In this document: positions 28,431-37,499 of the stretch, piece after piece | Layout: every line of letters begins with the position of its first letter | Position numbering within the stretch: the first letter of the stretch is position 1 | DNA from: Halobacteriales archaeon QS_4_69_34 | GTDB taxonomy: Archaea > Halobacteriota > Halobacteria > Halobacteriales > Halococcaceae | Assembly: GCA_003021045.1 (NCBI GenBank) | Contig: PXRN01000033.1 | Span: 1-46,803 of the forward strand | DNA: 46,803 bases | Direction: 5' to 3' | Notes under the pieces: generated by a model | What the model saw: only the letters and a program-made list of their open reading frames with translations | Told to the model about the DNA's origin: nothing | Databases searched by the model: none | Position numbers and translations under genes: made by a program

Positions 28431-29384
28431 CTACCGCGTGCGCTCGACGAACGCGACGATCCCTTCCGCGATGTCCTCGCCGGCGTCCTCCTGGAGGAAG
28501 TGCATCGCGCCCTCGACCCACGTGTCGGGCTGTTCGCTCGCGGTCGGGATGAGTTCGCGCAGCGGGTCGCGATTCGGGCGGGTGATCGGATCGCTGTCGG
28601 CAAAGAGCACTAACGCGGGTTTCGTCCACTCGCCGAGGCGCTCGGCGGCCGCCCGCGTCATCTCCGCGCCGTCGCCGCCGTCCTCTCGGGGGACCATGTC
28701 CGGCCACTCCCGCGCGCCGGCCTTGGCCGCCTCGGTGTGGAAGGGGGCCTCGTAGGCCGCCAGTTCGGCGTCGGCGAGGTCGGTCGCGGTCGTGTTCTGG
28801 ATCAACATCCTGATCGGGAGCTCCTCGACGCCCTCGACGAACTCGCGGAACTGCTCCCACTCCTCGGGCATCTCCTGATCGCCGCTGGGAACACCCGTAT
28901 TCATCGGGACGAGCCGGGCGAAGCGGTCGGGCTCGTCGGCCGCGTAGGTGAGCCCGAGGATGCCGCCCCAGTCCTGACAGACGAGAGTGACGTTCGTGAG
29001 TTCGAGCGCCTCGACGAACGCCGCGAGCGCTTCGTAATGGGTCTCGAAGCTGTACTCATCACGCTCGGTGTACTTGTCGGAGCGGCCGAACCCGAGGAAG
29101 TCGGGGACGACCACGCGGCCCGCCTCGGCGAGCGTGGGTATCATCTTCCGGTAGAGGAATCCCCACGTGGGCTCGCCGTGCAGACAGAGGAACGTCTCCC
29201 CGGAGTCGTCGGTTCCGCTGTCGCCGACTCCCTCGTCGGCCGCCGCGCCGTCGCCGCCGCTCTCGTGTCCGACGTCGACGTAGGCCATGCGCGCGCCGTC
29301 GTCGCCGACCTCGACGTAAGCGGGCTCGTAGGGGTAGTCCGGGACGTCGGCGAAGCGCTCCTCGGGGGTCTGGGTGAGTGCCAT
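28431..29384 (-). CDS. Haloalkane dehalogenase-like alpha/beta hydrolase
   Basis: 317 aa of the HLD-I branch. Motifs: LCLHGEPTWGFLYRKMIP (oxyanion hole and Trp halide ligand), VVPDFLGFGRSDKYTERDEYSFETH, VCQDWGGILGL with nucleophile Asp138, and VEGAMHFLQEDAGEDIAE with catalytic His295. Known members cleave carbon-halogen bonds hydrolytically; haloarchaeal relatives are mostly uncharacterised, so the natural substrate is open. An acidic insert at about 41-62 (ESGGDGAAADEGVGDSGTDD) interrupts the first beta sheet, as haloarchaeal proteins often do. Its 3' end is 153 bp from the lipid kinase gene. Confidence 0.9.
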   Translation of the reverse strand: MALTQTPEERFADVPDYPYEPAYVEVGDDGARMAYVDVGHESGGDGAAADEGVGDSGTDDSGETFLCLHGEPTWGFLYRKMIPTLAEAGRVVVPDFLGFGRSDKYTERDEYSFETHYEALAAFVEALELTNVTLVCQDWGGILGLTYAADEPDRFARLVPMNTGVPSGDQEMPEEWEQFREFVEGVEELPIRMLIQNTTATDLADAELAAYEAPFHTEAAKAGAREWPDMVPREDGGDGAEMTRAAAERLGEWTKPALVLFADSDPITRPNRDPLRELIPTASEQPDTWVEGAMHFLQEDAGEDIAEGIVAFVERTR

Positions 29385-29818
29385 GCCGACCGGGGGGACG
29401 CGGCCGACCGTTGTAACCGTTTGGCCGGCGGGTGGGTGGTACGCCGCGGGGCTTCTCGACGGCGGCGACCGTCACGACCGCGTGACATCCGGCCGGTCGG
29501 TCCCGGGGTCGGGTCGCTCCGTCGAACGCGGCCGGACGGTCGGAGTGAGCGCCGAGCGAGCGCCGGGACGTGGAGAGATCGCTCCCGCGACCGCCCGTCT
29601 CACGACGGCTTCTCCACGCACCGACACAGCCCTTCCCGGCCGACTCGTGTGACGTCGTGGCTGTGTGCGAGCGGAGCGCGGGTGTCGCCCGTGAGCGTGC
29701 GCCGACCGCAGTTTCCCTGTGGTCGGGCGGGATGACTGTGGGCCCGGTCGACGGGTGCCGCCGGGCTACCGCGACCGGCGGCCGAACGCTTATGCTGACG
29801 CCGGGTGCGCACGGAGCC
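29385..29818. other. Intergenic region between divergent genes
   Basis: 434 bp with no gene I can support; long frames here are Arg/Pro/Thr-rich shadows. The cgcttatgc about 26-34 bp before the ATG at 29819 is a plausible TATA-like element for the enolase-superfamily gene. Confidence 0.45.
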
Positions 29819-30919
29819 ATGCAGATCACCGGCATTACGCAACACCACCTGACACACCAGCTCGACGGCGCGTTCGAGCCGACGTGGATCCCGGGCTATC
29901 CCCAGGGAGTCCACGAACTCGAGCTGTTCGAAGTCGAAACCGACGCGGGGATCACGGGGATCACCGCGAGCCCGAGCTTCGCGGGCGGGCTCGACTACGC
30001 AGACGCCCTCTCAGTGTTTCTCGCCGGCGAGGATCCCCACGACGTCGAGGGAATCTTGCGAAAACTCGACGCTGTCGATCTCGTCGGTCCGCGGCCGTGG
30101 CACGTCGAGCTCGCGCTGTGGGACATCATCGGAAAGGACGCCGGCAAGCCAGTCTACGAGCTGCTCGGGGCGGCTGCGGAGCCGATCCCGGTCTACGCCT
30201 CGACCGGCGAAGCGCAGCCGGCCGACGAGCGGCTCCCCTACGTCGAGACACGCATCGAGGAGGGCTTCGAGGCCGTGAAGCTCCGCGTCGAGTCGCCCGG
30301 CGACATCGAGACCGTTCGAGGGGTCCGGGAGGCGTTTCCCGAGCTGACGCTGATGGTCGACGCCAACAAGGGCTGGAGCGTCCGCGTCGCCCGCGAGGAG
30401 GAGCGGTGGTCCTTTGCCGACGCGCTCGGGTTCGCGCGCGGACTGGAGGAAGTGGGGGACGTCGCGTGGCTCGAAGAGCCCCTCCCCCGGCACGACTACC
30501 GCGGGTACGCCCGGCTGCGCAAGAAGACCGACGTCCCGATCGCGGGCGGGGAGTTCAACGACGGCCCCCACCAGTTCCGGGAGTTCGTTCAGCAAGAATC
30601 GCTCGACGTCCTCCAGCCGGACGCGGCGCTGGCCACGGGCATCAAGCGGGGAACGGAGGTCGCCGCGATGGCCGATCTCCACGGCCTGGAGTTCGTGCCC
30701 CACACGTGGACCAACGGCGTCGGCTTCGCCGCGAACCTCCACGTGATGGCCGCCGCGGACAGCGCGTGGTGTGAGTATCCCTTCGAGCCGCCGTGGACGC
30801 CCGCCGTCCGCGATTTCCTGCTGACCGACACCATAGAACACGATGGAGGATACATCGAGCCGCCCTCGGGTCCCGGACTCGGGATCGAGATCGACCGGAG
30901 CGTGCTCGACGAGGGGTAG
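29819..30919 (+). CDS. Mandelate racemase/muconate lactonizing enzyme family protein
   Basis: 366 aa enolase-superfamily enzyme. N-terminal capping domain (about 1-125, HELELFEVETDAGITGI, ALWDIIGKDAGKPVYELLG), then a TIM barrel with GFEAVKLRVES (Lys), LMVDANKGW (metal Asp, Asn), VAWLEEPLPRHDY (metal Glu), PIAGGEF (metal Glu) and FVPHTWTNGVG (acid/base His). The GI..SPSFAGG loop and C-terminal EPPSGPGLGIEID fit sugar-acid dehydratase or racemase groups, but the family is too diverse to name a substrate from sequence alone. ATG 29819 gives full-length homology. Confidence 0.9.
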   Translation: MQITGITQHHLTHQLDGAFEPTWIPGYPQGVHELELFEVETDAGITGITASPSFAGGLDYADALSVFLAGEDPHDVEGILRKLDAVDLVGPRPWHVELALWDIIGKDAGKPVYELLGAAAEPIPVYASTGEAQPADERLPYVETRIEEGFEAVKLRVESPGDIETVRGVREAFPELTLMVDANKGWSVRVAREEERWSFADALGFARGLEEVGDVAWLEEPLPRHDYRGYARLRKKTDVPIAGGEFNDGPHQFREFVQQESLDVLQPDAALATGIKRGTEVAAMADLHGLEFVPHTWTNGVGFAANLHVMAAADSAWCEYPFEPPWTPAVRDFLLTDTIEHDGGYIEPPSGPGLGIEIDRSVLDEG

Positions 30920-31021
30920 CACCCCCGGCCGGCGACTCGCGTCCACCACGTTCCATCCCCGTGTCCGGTTCGCACCGCGTCGTCTCGGGTCCGAGGGATG
31001 CTCTCATCCGGGATGGGGTAC

Positions 31022-31717
31022 CTACGTCGCGTCCGCGAACAGCGCCTGCACGTCGACGACTGTCACCTCGCCATCCGTATCGAAGTCGAACCCGAGATCG
31101 CCGCTGGCCGCGCCGTCGAGCCGGGCGAACAGCAGCTGCACGTCGAGCACGTCGACCGCGCCGTCGCCGTTGAGATCCTCGAAGTGGCCGTCGTCGTCGT
31201 GATCTCGCGGCGGGGTCGACGCCTCACCGATTGGGTCCCGCCCACCTTCCTCCGCGGCGGTCGTGTACTGCGCCGTGTCGTTCGGGGCGTGAACGACGTT
31301 GACCCGCCCCGGCTGATCCTCGACGGGGAACCGTGCGGTGTAGTCGATCGGTTCGAGTGCGCCCGTACATCCCACCCCTCGTCCCGCGGCGGAGTAGGTT
31401 CCCACCGTGACGGTGAGCGTGTCGTTCTCGAAGCTGTACACTGCCGACCGGAGGGCGGCGTCCGTACAGCCATCGTCCCCGATAACCGTCCCCTCGACGA
31501 CGAGCTCGTCGTTCTCGGTGTCGAACGTCACGTCTGCGGAACTGTCGAGCGGGCCGTCGCCGGGACTGGTGTCGAACTCGTGTGAGTCGGGCACGCTCGA
31601 AACGTTGCCTCCGTCGCCGTCCTGTGCCACCGTGGGGCCGGCAACCACGAGGCCGACTCCGGCCGCGAGCACCAGTGCCACGATCGTCGCCGTCAGAGCG
31701 TTGTCGGTGTACGCCAT
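31022..31717 (-). CDS. Secreted protein with dockerin-like tail
   Basis: 231 aa. Sec signal peptide (about 1-32, LTATIVALVLAAGVGLVVAG...TVAQ). The middle (about 55-160) is an unassigned beta domain with TFDTENDELVVEGTVIGDD and paired Cys (DDGCTDAA, VGCTGAL), perhaps disulfide-linked. C-terminal about 175-231: two EF-hand-like repeats DGHFEDLNGDGAVDVLDVQLLF and DFDTDGEVTVVDVQALF, a type I dockerin-like module that binds calcium in known cases. Role unknown. Transcribed away from the phosphatase operon. Confidence 0.85.
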   Translation of the reverse strand: MAYTDNALTATIVALVLAAGVGLVVAGPTVAQDGDGGNVSSVPDSHEFDTSPGDGPLDSSADVTFDTENDELVVEGTVIGDDGCTDAALRSAVYSFENDTLTVTVGTYSAAGRGVGCTGALEPIDYTARFPVEDQPGRVNVVHAPNDTAQYTTAAEEGGRDPIGEASTPPRDHDDDGHFEDLNGDGAVDVLDVQLLFARLDGAASGDLGFDFDTDGEVTVVDVQALFADAT

Positions 31718-31925
31718 GCGGGCGGGAACGGCTCACACCGTCATATAGGCACCGTAGACTGAAACGATCGTTTTACCCTTCGACGACCGATCGTATCGAC
31801 TCGTCCGCATCGTCGTCGATCCTGCTCCTGCCAGCCGCTCCCCGTGCGTCCGCGAGCGATGCCGCGACCCCCGCCACGGTGATTCTCTGCCGCCGTCGAG
31901 AGCTCTCGTTTCCCCGCCCCGTCCG

Positions 31926-32243
31926 CTAGGCCGACGGCCGGCCGCGACTCGTGGCCGCCTCGAAGGTGGTGCCGAAGCGTTCCTCGAACAGCTCCTTCGA
32001 CCGAGCCTCGATGGCGAGCAGCTCCTCGGTGACCTCGCCCTCCGCCTCGTGGACGATCGCGTGGGCGCGCTGGGCACACGAGAGCGACACGATGTCGCCA
32101 GCGACGGTGGGTGCGGCGGTCCCGTCGCCGCCCTCGGCGAGCAGTTCGATCAGTCCCCGCGGGACCGTCACCTCGTCGTTCCGGCCGTCGGCCTCGATCG
32201 TGAGCGTCAGCGTCTCGGCGTCGGTCGCCTCCGGATCGGTCAT
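31926..32243 (-). CDS. Small haloarchaeal protein, DUF7545-like
   Basis: 105 aa acidic protein starting MTDPEATDAETLTLTIEADG. It contains VTVPRGLIELLAEGG and an alpha-helical second half AQRAHAIVHEAEGEVTEELLAIEARSKELFEERFG. I believe it belongs to the small haloarchaeal family DUF7545, but could not check; function unknown. It is divergent from the phosphatase operon and may share the intergenic promoter region 32244-32409. Confidence 0.72.
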   Translation of the reverse strand: MTDPEATDAETLTLTIEADGRNDEVTVPRGLIELLAEGGDGTAAPTVAGDIVSLSCAQRAHAIVHEAEGEVTEELLAIEARSKELFEERFGTTFEAATSRGRPSA

Positions 32244-32381
32244 CGACGGCGTTTCACCGGCCGGAGCAAAGAGGGTGGCGGCGACCGTCGGCCCGACAGT
32301 CGACGAGCCGCCACGGACGGTGGGAGACCGCCGCTGTCGGGCCGAACGAGGAGGGGAATCCGAACCGAGCGCTACATAGCC

Positions 32382-32394
32382 GAACGTATAACCG
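32382..32394 (+). promoter_or_regulatory. TATA-like element of the phosphatase operon
   Basis: The run gaacgtataaccg lies 16-28 bp before the first ATG (32410), with gctacata further upstream at 32370-32377. This is the best promoter candidate for the run of phosphatase genes and argues for initiation at or near 32410. Confidence 0.4.
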
Positions 32395-32409
32395 TGCCGG
32401 CAGGCTCAT

Positions 32410-34149
32410 ATGGCTTCCACGAGTCGGTGGCGCATGGTCACACATAGGTCGGACGACGAGCGGGGCATGGACGGGGTGAGACGCCGAAGCGCGCTCAAGC
32501 TCGGCGCGGCCGGGATCGCGGGCATCGGGCCGCTGTCGGCCTATTCGGCCGGCGTCGCGCGCGGAGCCCCCTCGGCGACGCCCGTGGGCGTCCACGTCGC
32601 CTACGGCGACGACCCGACGACGAGCCTGAACGTCGGCTGGACGGGCGGGACGGCGGACACGGCGCGCGTCGAGTACGGAACGAGCGGACTGGACGAAACG
32701 GCGATGGCGAGCACGCGAACGCTCCCCACCGACGACGAGAGCCAGCCGGTGGCCTACACCGCCTCGCTCACGGGACTCGAGCCGGGCACGACCTACCGCT
32801 ATCGCGCGGTCATGGACGGCGAGGCCTCGAAGACGTTCGCGGTCGAGACCGCGCCCGAAGCCGGCGGGTCCTTCCGGGTGACGGCGGTCGGCGACCACGG
32901 CATCGCCGATCCGGACAACCCCGGCCAGCGGCCCGACACCGACGACCCCGAGAAGGTCGTCGCCCGCGCGCAGGCACAGGACCCGGCCTTCCACATCGGG
33001 GTCGGGGATCTCTCCTACTCGAACGGCAAGCCCTCGACGTGGGAACTGTACTTCGACACGTTCGAGGAGTTCTACGCGACGACACCGTTCGTCACGGTCC
33101 CGGGCAACCACGAGGCCGAGGTCTTCACCGGACTCCAGCAGTACGACGCCCGGCTGAACCAGCTGATGCCCGAGACGACGGGCACGCCGCCCAACGAGAA
33201 ACGCTGGTACGACTTCCAGTACGGCAACGCCCTCTTTATCGGTCTCAACACCACCTCCGAGGACTGCGCGCCGCCCAGTCGTTTCGAGGAGCAGGTCCCG
33301 ATCTACGACCCGCGGTGCAACTTCGATACGGCGAGCGATTCGATCTCCGACCAGCAGCGCGCGCTCTATGAGACACAGCGGGAGTTCCTCGAGAAGACGC
33401 TCTCGGAAGCCGCCGAGGACGACTCGATCGAGTGGAACATCGTCTACTTCCACGGGCCGCTCTGGACCGACTCGCCGGACCACGCCCCCCGGCAGGTGCT
33501 CCGGGAGGAGTGGGGAACGCTGTTCGACAAATACGACGTCGATCTCGTGCTGCACGGGGACAACCACGTCTACGAGCGTACCTGCACCGTCTCGAACAAG
33601 CGAGCGCTCGAATCCGGCAGCGACGCCGAGGGGATCGTCCCGGCCGGCACGACCTACATCGTCAACGGGACCGGCGGGGTGAATCACTACGCGTTCAACG
33701 AGGGCGTGCCGGAGTGGACCGACGTCCGCTCGAACGAGTTCTTCGGCGTTACGCAGCTCGACATCGACGACGAGCGTCTCCGGGTGCGCTACGTCGTCGA
33801 GGACGGTTCGGTGATCGACGAGTTCGCCATCGCCAAGACGCCCGACGGCGAGCCCGTGCAGGTCGACCCCGCGCTCGAAGGGGTCGCGGGCGACCGGCCC
33901 CCGACCGATCCCGACTGCGACGGGCTGTACGAGGACGTCACCGGCGATCTGAGCGGCGGCCTCGCGGAAACCGACGAGGGCTTCGTGAAGCCGGACGCGG
34001 AGGGCTATGACGTGGTCGACGTGCAGACGCTGTTCGCCAACCGCGAGAGCGACGCGGTGCGGAGCAATCCCGAGGCGTTCGACTTCAACCGCGACGGCAG
34101 GACGGACGTCGTCGACGTCCAGAAGCTGTTCAGGGGGCTGAGCGACTGA
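32410..34149 (+). CDS. Purple-acid-phosphatase-like enzyme with dockerin-like tail
   Basis: 579 aa exported phosphatase. Tat-type leader VRRRSALKLGAAGIAGIGPLS (about 22-42), an N-terminal fibronectin-like domain (about 60-140, LTGLEPGTTYRYRAVMDGEAS) and a metallophosphoesterase domain (about 150-470) with VGDHG, GVGDLSYS, PGNHEAE, VYFHGPLW and LHGDNHVYER, the five metal-ligand blocks of purple acid phosphatases. It should release phosphate from phosphomonoesters outside the cell. The C-terminus carries a dockerin-like module: a degenerate first repeat (DGLYEDVTGDLSGG...DVVDVQTLF) and a good second (DFNRDGRTDVVDVQKLF). Start 32410 or a later ATG (32434, 32467). Its TGA overlaps the next ATG by 1 nt. 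Confidence 0.92.
   Translation: MASTSRWRMVTHRSDDERGMDGVRRRSALKLGAAGIAGIGPLSAYSAGVARGAPSATPVGVHVAYGDDPTTSLNVGWTGGTADTARVEYGTSGLDETAMASTRTLPTDDESQPVAYTASLTGLEPGTTYRYRAVMDGEASKTFAVETAPEAGGSFRVTAVGDHGIADPDNPGQRPDTDDPEKVVARAQAQDPAFHIGVGDLSYSNGKPSTWELYFDTFEEFYATTPFVTVPGNHEAEVFTGLQQYDARLNQLMPETTGTPPNEKRWYDFQYGNALFIGLNTTSEDCAPPSRFEEQVPIYDPRCNFDTASDSISDQQRALYETQREFLEKTLSEAAEDDSIEWNIVYFHGPLWTDSPDHAPRQVLREEWGTLFDKYDVDLVLHGDNHVYERTCTVSNKRALESGSDAEGIVPAGTTYIVNGTGGVNHYAFNEGVPEWTDVRSNEFFGVTQLDIDDERLRVRYVVEDGSVIDEFAIAKTPDGEPVQVDPALEGVAGDRPPTDPDCDGLYEDVTGDLSGGLAETDEGFVKPDAEGYDVVDVQTLFANRESDAVRSNPEAFDFNRDGRTDVVDVQKLFRGLSD
34029..34057 (+). repeat. 29-bp direct repeat, copy 1 (PAP dockerin)
   Basis: Identical to 36206-36234 in the phoD tail. 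It encodes the LFANRESDA linker between the two dockerin repeats. Perfect identity over 29 bp with divergence around it suggests recent duplication or gene conversion of the tail. Confidence 0.85.
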
Positions 34150-36329
34150 TGGACCGAAACGACGACACGGCCGAACGTGGCGGTATCGAACGGAGCGACC
34201 GATCCGGCCCGACCGCGGACAGCGACGCGGCGGGAGGGGCGGGCGGCGCGACGGGTGGGGCGGGCGATGGCACGGACGGTCCGAGCGGTGCGATGGAGTC
34301 GGCGGGCGACGCGGCGGAGGCGGCGAGCGAGCCGACGGAATCGACGGGCGCGACCCGGCGAGCGCTGTTGAAGGCCGCGGGAGCGAGCTCGATGGGCGGG
34401 GTCCTTTCGGCGCTGGTCGCGGAGGGCGCGCTCGCCGAGGAGGTCGAGCCCGGCTCTGCCGACGGGCGCGGCGGCGTCTTCGACGCGAGCGACGGTCGCC
34501 CACCCGCGACGGTGTTTCCCGAGTCGGTGGCCAGCGGCGACCCCACGCCCTCGGGCGTCCTGCTCTGGACGCGCATCGCCGCGGACGCCTACCGGACGGA
34601 CGAACCGCTCGGCGTCGAGGTCGCCACCGACGGCACCTTCGAGGACGTCACCTACCGGGGCGTCGTGCCCGCCGCGGCGGTCGATCCGGCCGACGACTAC
34701 ACCGTGAAGGCCGACCTCGACGGCGGGCTGGAGTCCGACCGGTTCTACTTCTATCGCTTCTTCTACGGCGGGACCACGAGCCGCGTCGGCCGCTGCCGGA
34801 CCCTCCCGGAGCCGGACGCGAGCCCCGATGAGCTCCGGGTCGCGGCCGTCACCTGCCAGGAGTTTTCTAATGGCTACTACGGCGCGTTCGCCCACGTCGC
34901 ACAGGAGGACGTCGACTACATCGTCCACCTCGGCGACGCCATCTACGAGTACGCGGCCCCGGACTCCGAGTACGAGGGCCGGGACGTCGTCCTGCCGAGC
35001 GGGAAGGACGTCGCCCACGGGCTCGCGGACTTCCGGTATCTCCACGAGCGCTACCGGAGCGACGAGTTCTACCAGCGCGCGCTCGAACGGCACACGATGA
35101 TCGCCACGTGGGACGACCACGAGATCGTCAACAACCGGTGGTGGGAATACGACCGCGATCCCGAGCGGCCGGCCTCGACGAGCCACCCCGAGAACGGCGA
35201 CCGCGAGTTCATGCAGCGCCTGTTCGCCGAGGGGATCAAAGCCTACTGGGAGTTCATGCCAGTACGGGTGAACATCTCCGCGGAGCTCACCGACTACGAC
35301 CCGGAGACGAGTCCCGCACCGCAGGGCGACGACCTCCACGAGAGCTTCCGGCTCTACCGGTCGTTCGCGTTCGGCGACCTCGCCGACCTCGCCATGACCG
35401 ACGAGCGCCTCTATCGGACGGACCCACCGGGCGAGGGGCAGTACGAGAGCAACGCTGCCCCGTACAGGGACCCGGACATGAGCGACCCGCCGGACGCCCC
35501 CGACCGGACGATGCTCGGCGACCGCCAGCGCGGGTGGTTTCTCGACTTCCTCGCCGACTCGACGGCGACGTGGACCGTCTGGGGCAACGAGGTGCTGACG
35601 ACGGCGCTCAAGACGACGAACGACGGCGAGGAGTCCACGTACCTCAACTACGACCAGTGGGACGGCTATCAGGCCGAGCGCGCGCGGATCATGGAGGGAG
35701 CCAAGGACACGGAGAACTTCGTGACGCTCACCGGCGACCTCCACAGCTACGTCGTCGCCTACCTGCTCGACGACTACGAGTCCCCCGACGGGCAGGAGCC
35801 GGCTCCCCTTCAGGGGAGTCCGGTCGGCGTCGAGTTCATGACGCCCGCGATCACGAGCGCGAACCTCTCGGAGATTGCCGATCCCTCCGGTGCGGGCGGT
35901 TTCCCGGCGGGGACCGACGAGACGACCGTCAACCAGCTGGCCCAGTCACAGAACCCCCACATCGAGTTCTTCAACTCCAGTCAGTGGGGCTACTCGATCG
36001 TGGAGTTCACCCGCGAGGACGCTACCTACGTCGCCTACGACGTCGACAAGGCCGAGGACTCGCCGTGCGCGAGCCGGGAAACGCTCGTGGCGTACCGGAC
36101 GCCGGCGGGGAGCGACGAGCTCGTCGAGGTCACGGGCGAGGAGAACGTCGACGGCCGGACGAACCAGCAGACGGGCGAGGCGGCCGACGTGGTGGACGTG
36201 CAGGCGCTGTTCGCCAACCGCGAGAGCGACGCGGCGGCGAACACCCCGGGTTCGTTCGACTTCAACGAGGACGCGCGCCTCGACGTGGTCGACGTCCAGA
36301 AGCTGTTCGTCGAGGTCGATACATCGTGA
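34149..36329 (+). CDS. phoD: PhoD-family alkaline phosphatase with dockerin-like tail
   Basis: 726 aa. An unusually long acidic Gly/Ala/Thr extension (1-68) precedes the Tat motif ATRRALLKAAGASS (Arg70-Arg71). Then the PhoD N-terminal beta domain (VASGDPTPSGVLLWTRI) and catalytic domain with TCQEFSNGYYGAF, HLGDAIYEY (Asp near 263), TWDDHEIVNNRW (about 322) and LTGDLHSYVV, metal ligands of Ca/Fe-dependent phosphodiesterase/phosphatase. It would release phosphate from mono- and diesters extracellularly. The tail has a degenerate first dockerin repeat (GEAADVVDVQALF) and a second (DFNEDARLDVVDVQKLF). Coupled to the upstream phosphatase by TGATG. Confidence 0.93.
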   Translation: MDRNDDTAERGGIERSDRSGPTADSDAAGGAGGATGGAGDGTDGPSGAMESAGDAAEAASEPTESTGATRRALLKAAGASSMGGVLSALVAEGALAEEVEPGSADGRGGVFDASDGRPPATVFPESVASGDPTPSGVLLWTRIAADAYRTDEPLGVEVATDGTFEDVTYRGVVPAAAVDPADDYTVKADLDGGLESDRFYFYRFFYGGTTSRVGRCRTLPEPDASPDELRVAAVTCQEFSNGYYGAFAHVAQEDVDYIVHLGDAIYEYAAPDSEYEGRDVVLPSGKDVAHGLADFRYLHERYRSDEFYQRALERHTMIATWDDHEIVNNRWWEYDRDPERPASTSHPENGDREFMQRLFAEGIKAYWEFMPVRVNISAELTDYDPETSPAPQGDDLHESFRLYRSFAFGDLADLAMTDERLYRTDPPGEGQYESNAAPYRDPDMSDPPDAPDRTMLGDRQRGWFLDFLADSTATWTVWGNEVLTTALKTTNDGEESTYLNYDQWDGYQAERARIMEGAKDTENFVTLTGDLHSYVVAYLLDDYESPDGQEPAPLQGSPVGVEFMTPAITSANLSEIADPSGAGGFPAGTDETTVNQLAQSQNPHIEFFNSSQWGYSIVEFTREDATYVAYDVDKAEDSPCASRETLVAYRTPAGSDELVEVTGEENVDGRTNQQTGEAADVVDVQALFANRESDAAANTPGSFDFNEDARLDVVDVQKLFVEVDTS
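36206..36234 (+). repeat. 29-bp direct repeat, copy 2 (PhoD dockerin)
   Basis: Same 29 bp as 34029-34057, in the same position between the two dockerin repeats of the phoD product. Confidence 0.85.
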
Positions 36330-36463
36330 GCGAGGACGACGGCAGCGACGAGCGGAGCGAGCCGGACACGGCGGGTCGGCGGGATCGACGGCGACCGGAC
36401 GAGCGCTCGTGAAAGCGGCCGGAAAGGCTCGCTCGGCGGAGCCCTCTCGGTGCTGGTCGCCGA
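36326..36463 (+). pseudogene. Relic leader of a third Tat-exported gene
   Basis: A GTG at 36326 overlaps the phoD stop (GTGA), as phoD overlaps its upstream gene, and starts an acidic peptide (SEDDGSDERSEPDTAG). Two small frameshifts later the DNA at about 36384-36463 aligns with the phoD signal region 34340-34425: GSTATGRALVKAAG, then GGALSVLVAD, against ESTGATRRALLKAAG and GGVLSALVAE. The rest of the gene is gone. So the 36.33-36.66 kb stretch before the phosphodiesterase gene is the ruin of a further exported enzyme, possibly a phosphatase. Confidence 0.65.
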
Positions 36464-36659
36464 CCGCGACACCGGACGGTATCCTGAATCGATCGAGCAG
36501 CCGCTCGCGGGACTCTCCGCGGGCGACCGCGAGATCACACGATCGGCCACGAGACGAGTCGGGGGTCGACTCGACGCGCCGCTATCAGTCCGTCGTCGTA
36601 TATCGCTTCGGGCTCTCCCCACGGAAGCGTTATCGCCGCGGCGCGTCGGTGGTCCGACG

Positions 36660-37499
36660 ATGGGCCGATCTGGGTCGCCGCGGAGACGAACGGTGCCGAG
36701 AAGCGCCGGCGCGGGAGCCACGCCGACCGGGAGCCTCGCGGCTGCCGGCGCGGGCGACGCGGCCCCCGAACGGCCGGCCCTGATCGCCCACCGCGGGTAC
36801 GACGGGCTGTACGTCGAGAACACGCTCGGGGCGATGCGTGCGGCGTCGCGCCACGGTGCGGACCTGATCGAGATCGACGTCCTGCCGTGTGCGGACGACG
36901 TGATCGTCGTCTTTCACGACCTCCGGCTCGACGCGAAGACCGACGAGGAGGGGTTCGTCCCCGAGACGCCGTGTGAGACGGTCCTCGGCGCGGAGGTGCT
37001 CGGGAGCGGCCAGACCATCCCGACGCTGACCGAGGTGCTGGAGACGATCCCGGCGCGCATCGGCGTCAACGTCGAGTTCAAAGACCCCGGACGCTACGGG
37101 AGAGGCGCGCGGCCGACCGACGCGGACGACCGCTGGCTGCCGTTCGCGCGGCGCGTGCTCGACATCGCCGCCGGGTACGACAACGGGATCCTCGTCTCCT
37201 CGTTTTACGACGACGCGCTCGCCGCCGTCCGAGAGGTCGACCCGAGCGTGCCGATCGCGTCCCTCTTTGCGGACTCGGCCGAGCGGGGACTGCTGGTCGC
37301 CCGACAGTACGACTGCGAGGCGATCCACCCCTGGAAGGGCATCACCGACGAAGACCTCGTGATGGCGGCCCACGATCAGGGCCGGGAGGTCAACCCCTAT
37401 ACGATCACGACCCACGCAGAGGCCACACACCTCCGCGATCTCGGGGTCGACGGGGTGATCGCGGACTCCCCGGAGGTGTTCGCCACGGCTTCGACGTGA
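36660..37499 (+). CDS. Exported glycerophosphodiester phosphodiesterase
   Basis: 279 aa GDPD. It releases sn-glycerol-3-phosphate from glycerophosphodiesters. Motifs: LIAHRGYDGLYVENTLGAM with His44, LIEIDVLPCADDVIVVFHDL (metal Glu/Asp and the second catalytic His), VNVEFKDPG, and the C-terminal YTITTHAEATHLRDLGVDGVIADSP. The start MGRSGSPRRRTVPRSAGAGA...GSLAAAG looks like a Tat signal in which several hydrophobic residues have been replaced by Pro/Thr/Ser; export efficiency is therefore uncertain. ATG 36660 has a gttatcg box about 27-33 bp upstream. The frame is open 5' into the relic leader. Confidence 0.88.
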   Translation: MGRSGSPRRRTVPRSAGAGATPTGSLAAAGAGDAAPERPALIAHRGYDGLYVENTLGAMRAASRHGADLIEIDVLPCADDVIVVFHDLRLDAKTDEEGFVPETPCETVLGAEVLGSGQTIPTLTEVLETIPARIGVNVEFKDPGRYGRGARPTDADDRWLPFARRVLDIAAGYDNGILVSSFYDDALAAVREVDPSVPIASLFADSAERGLLVARQYDCEAIHPWKGITDEDLVMAAHDQGREVNPYTITTHAEATHLRDLGVDGVIADSPEVFATAST

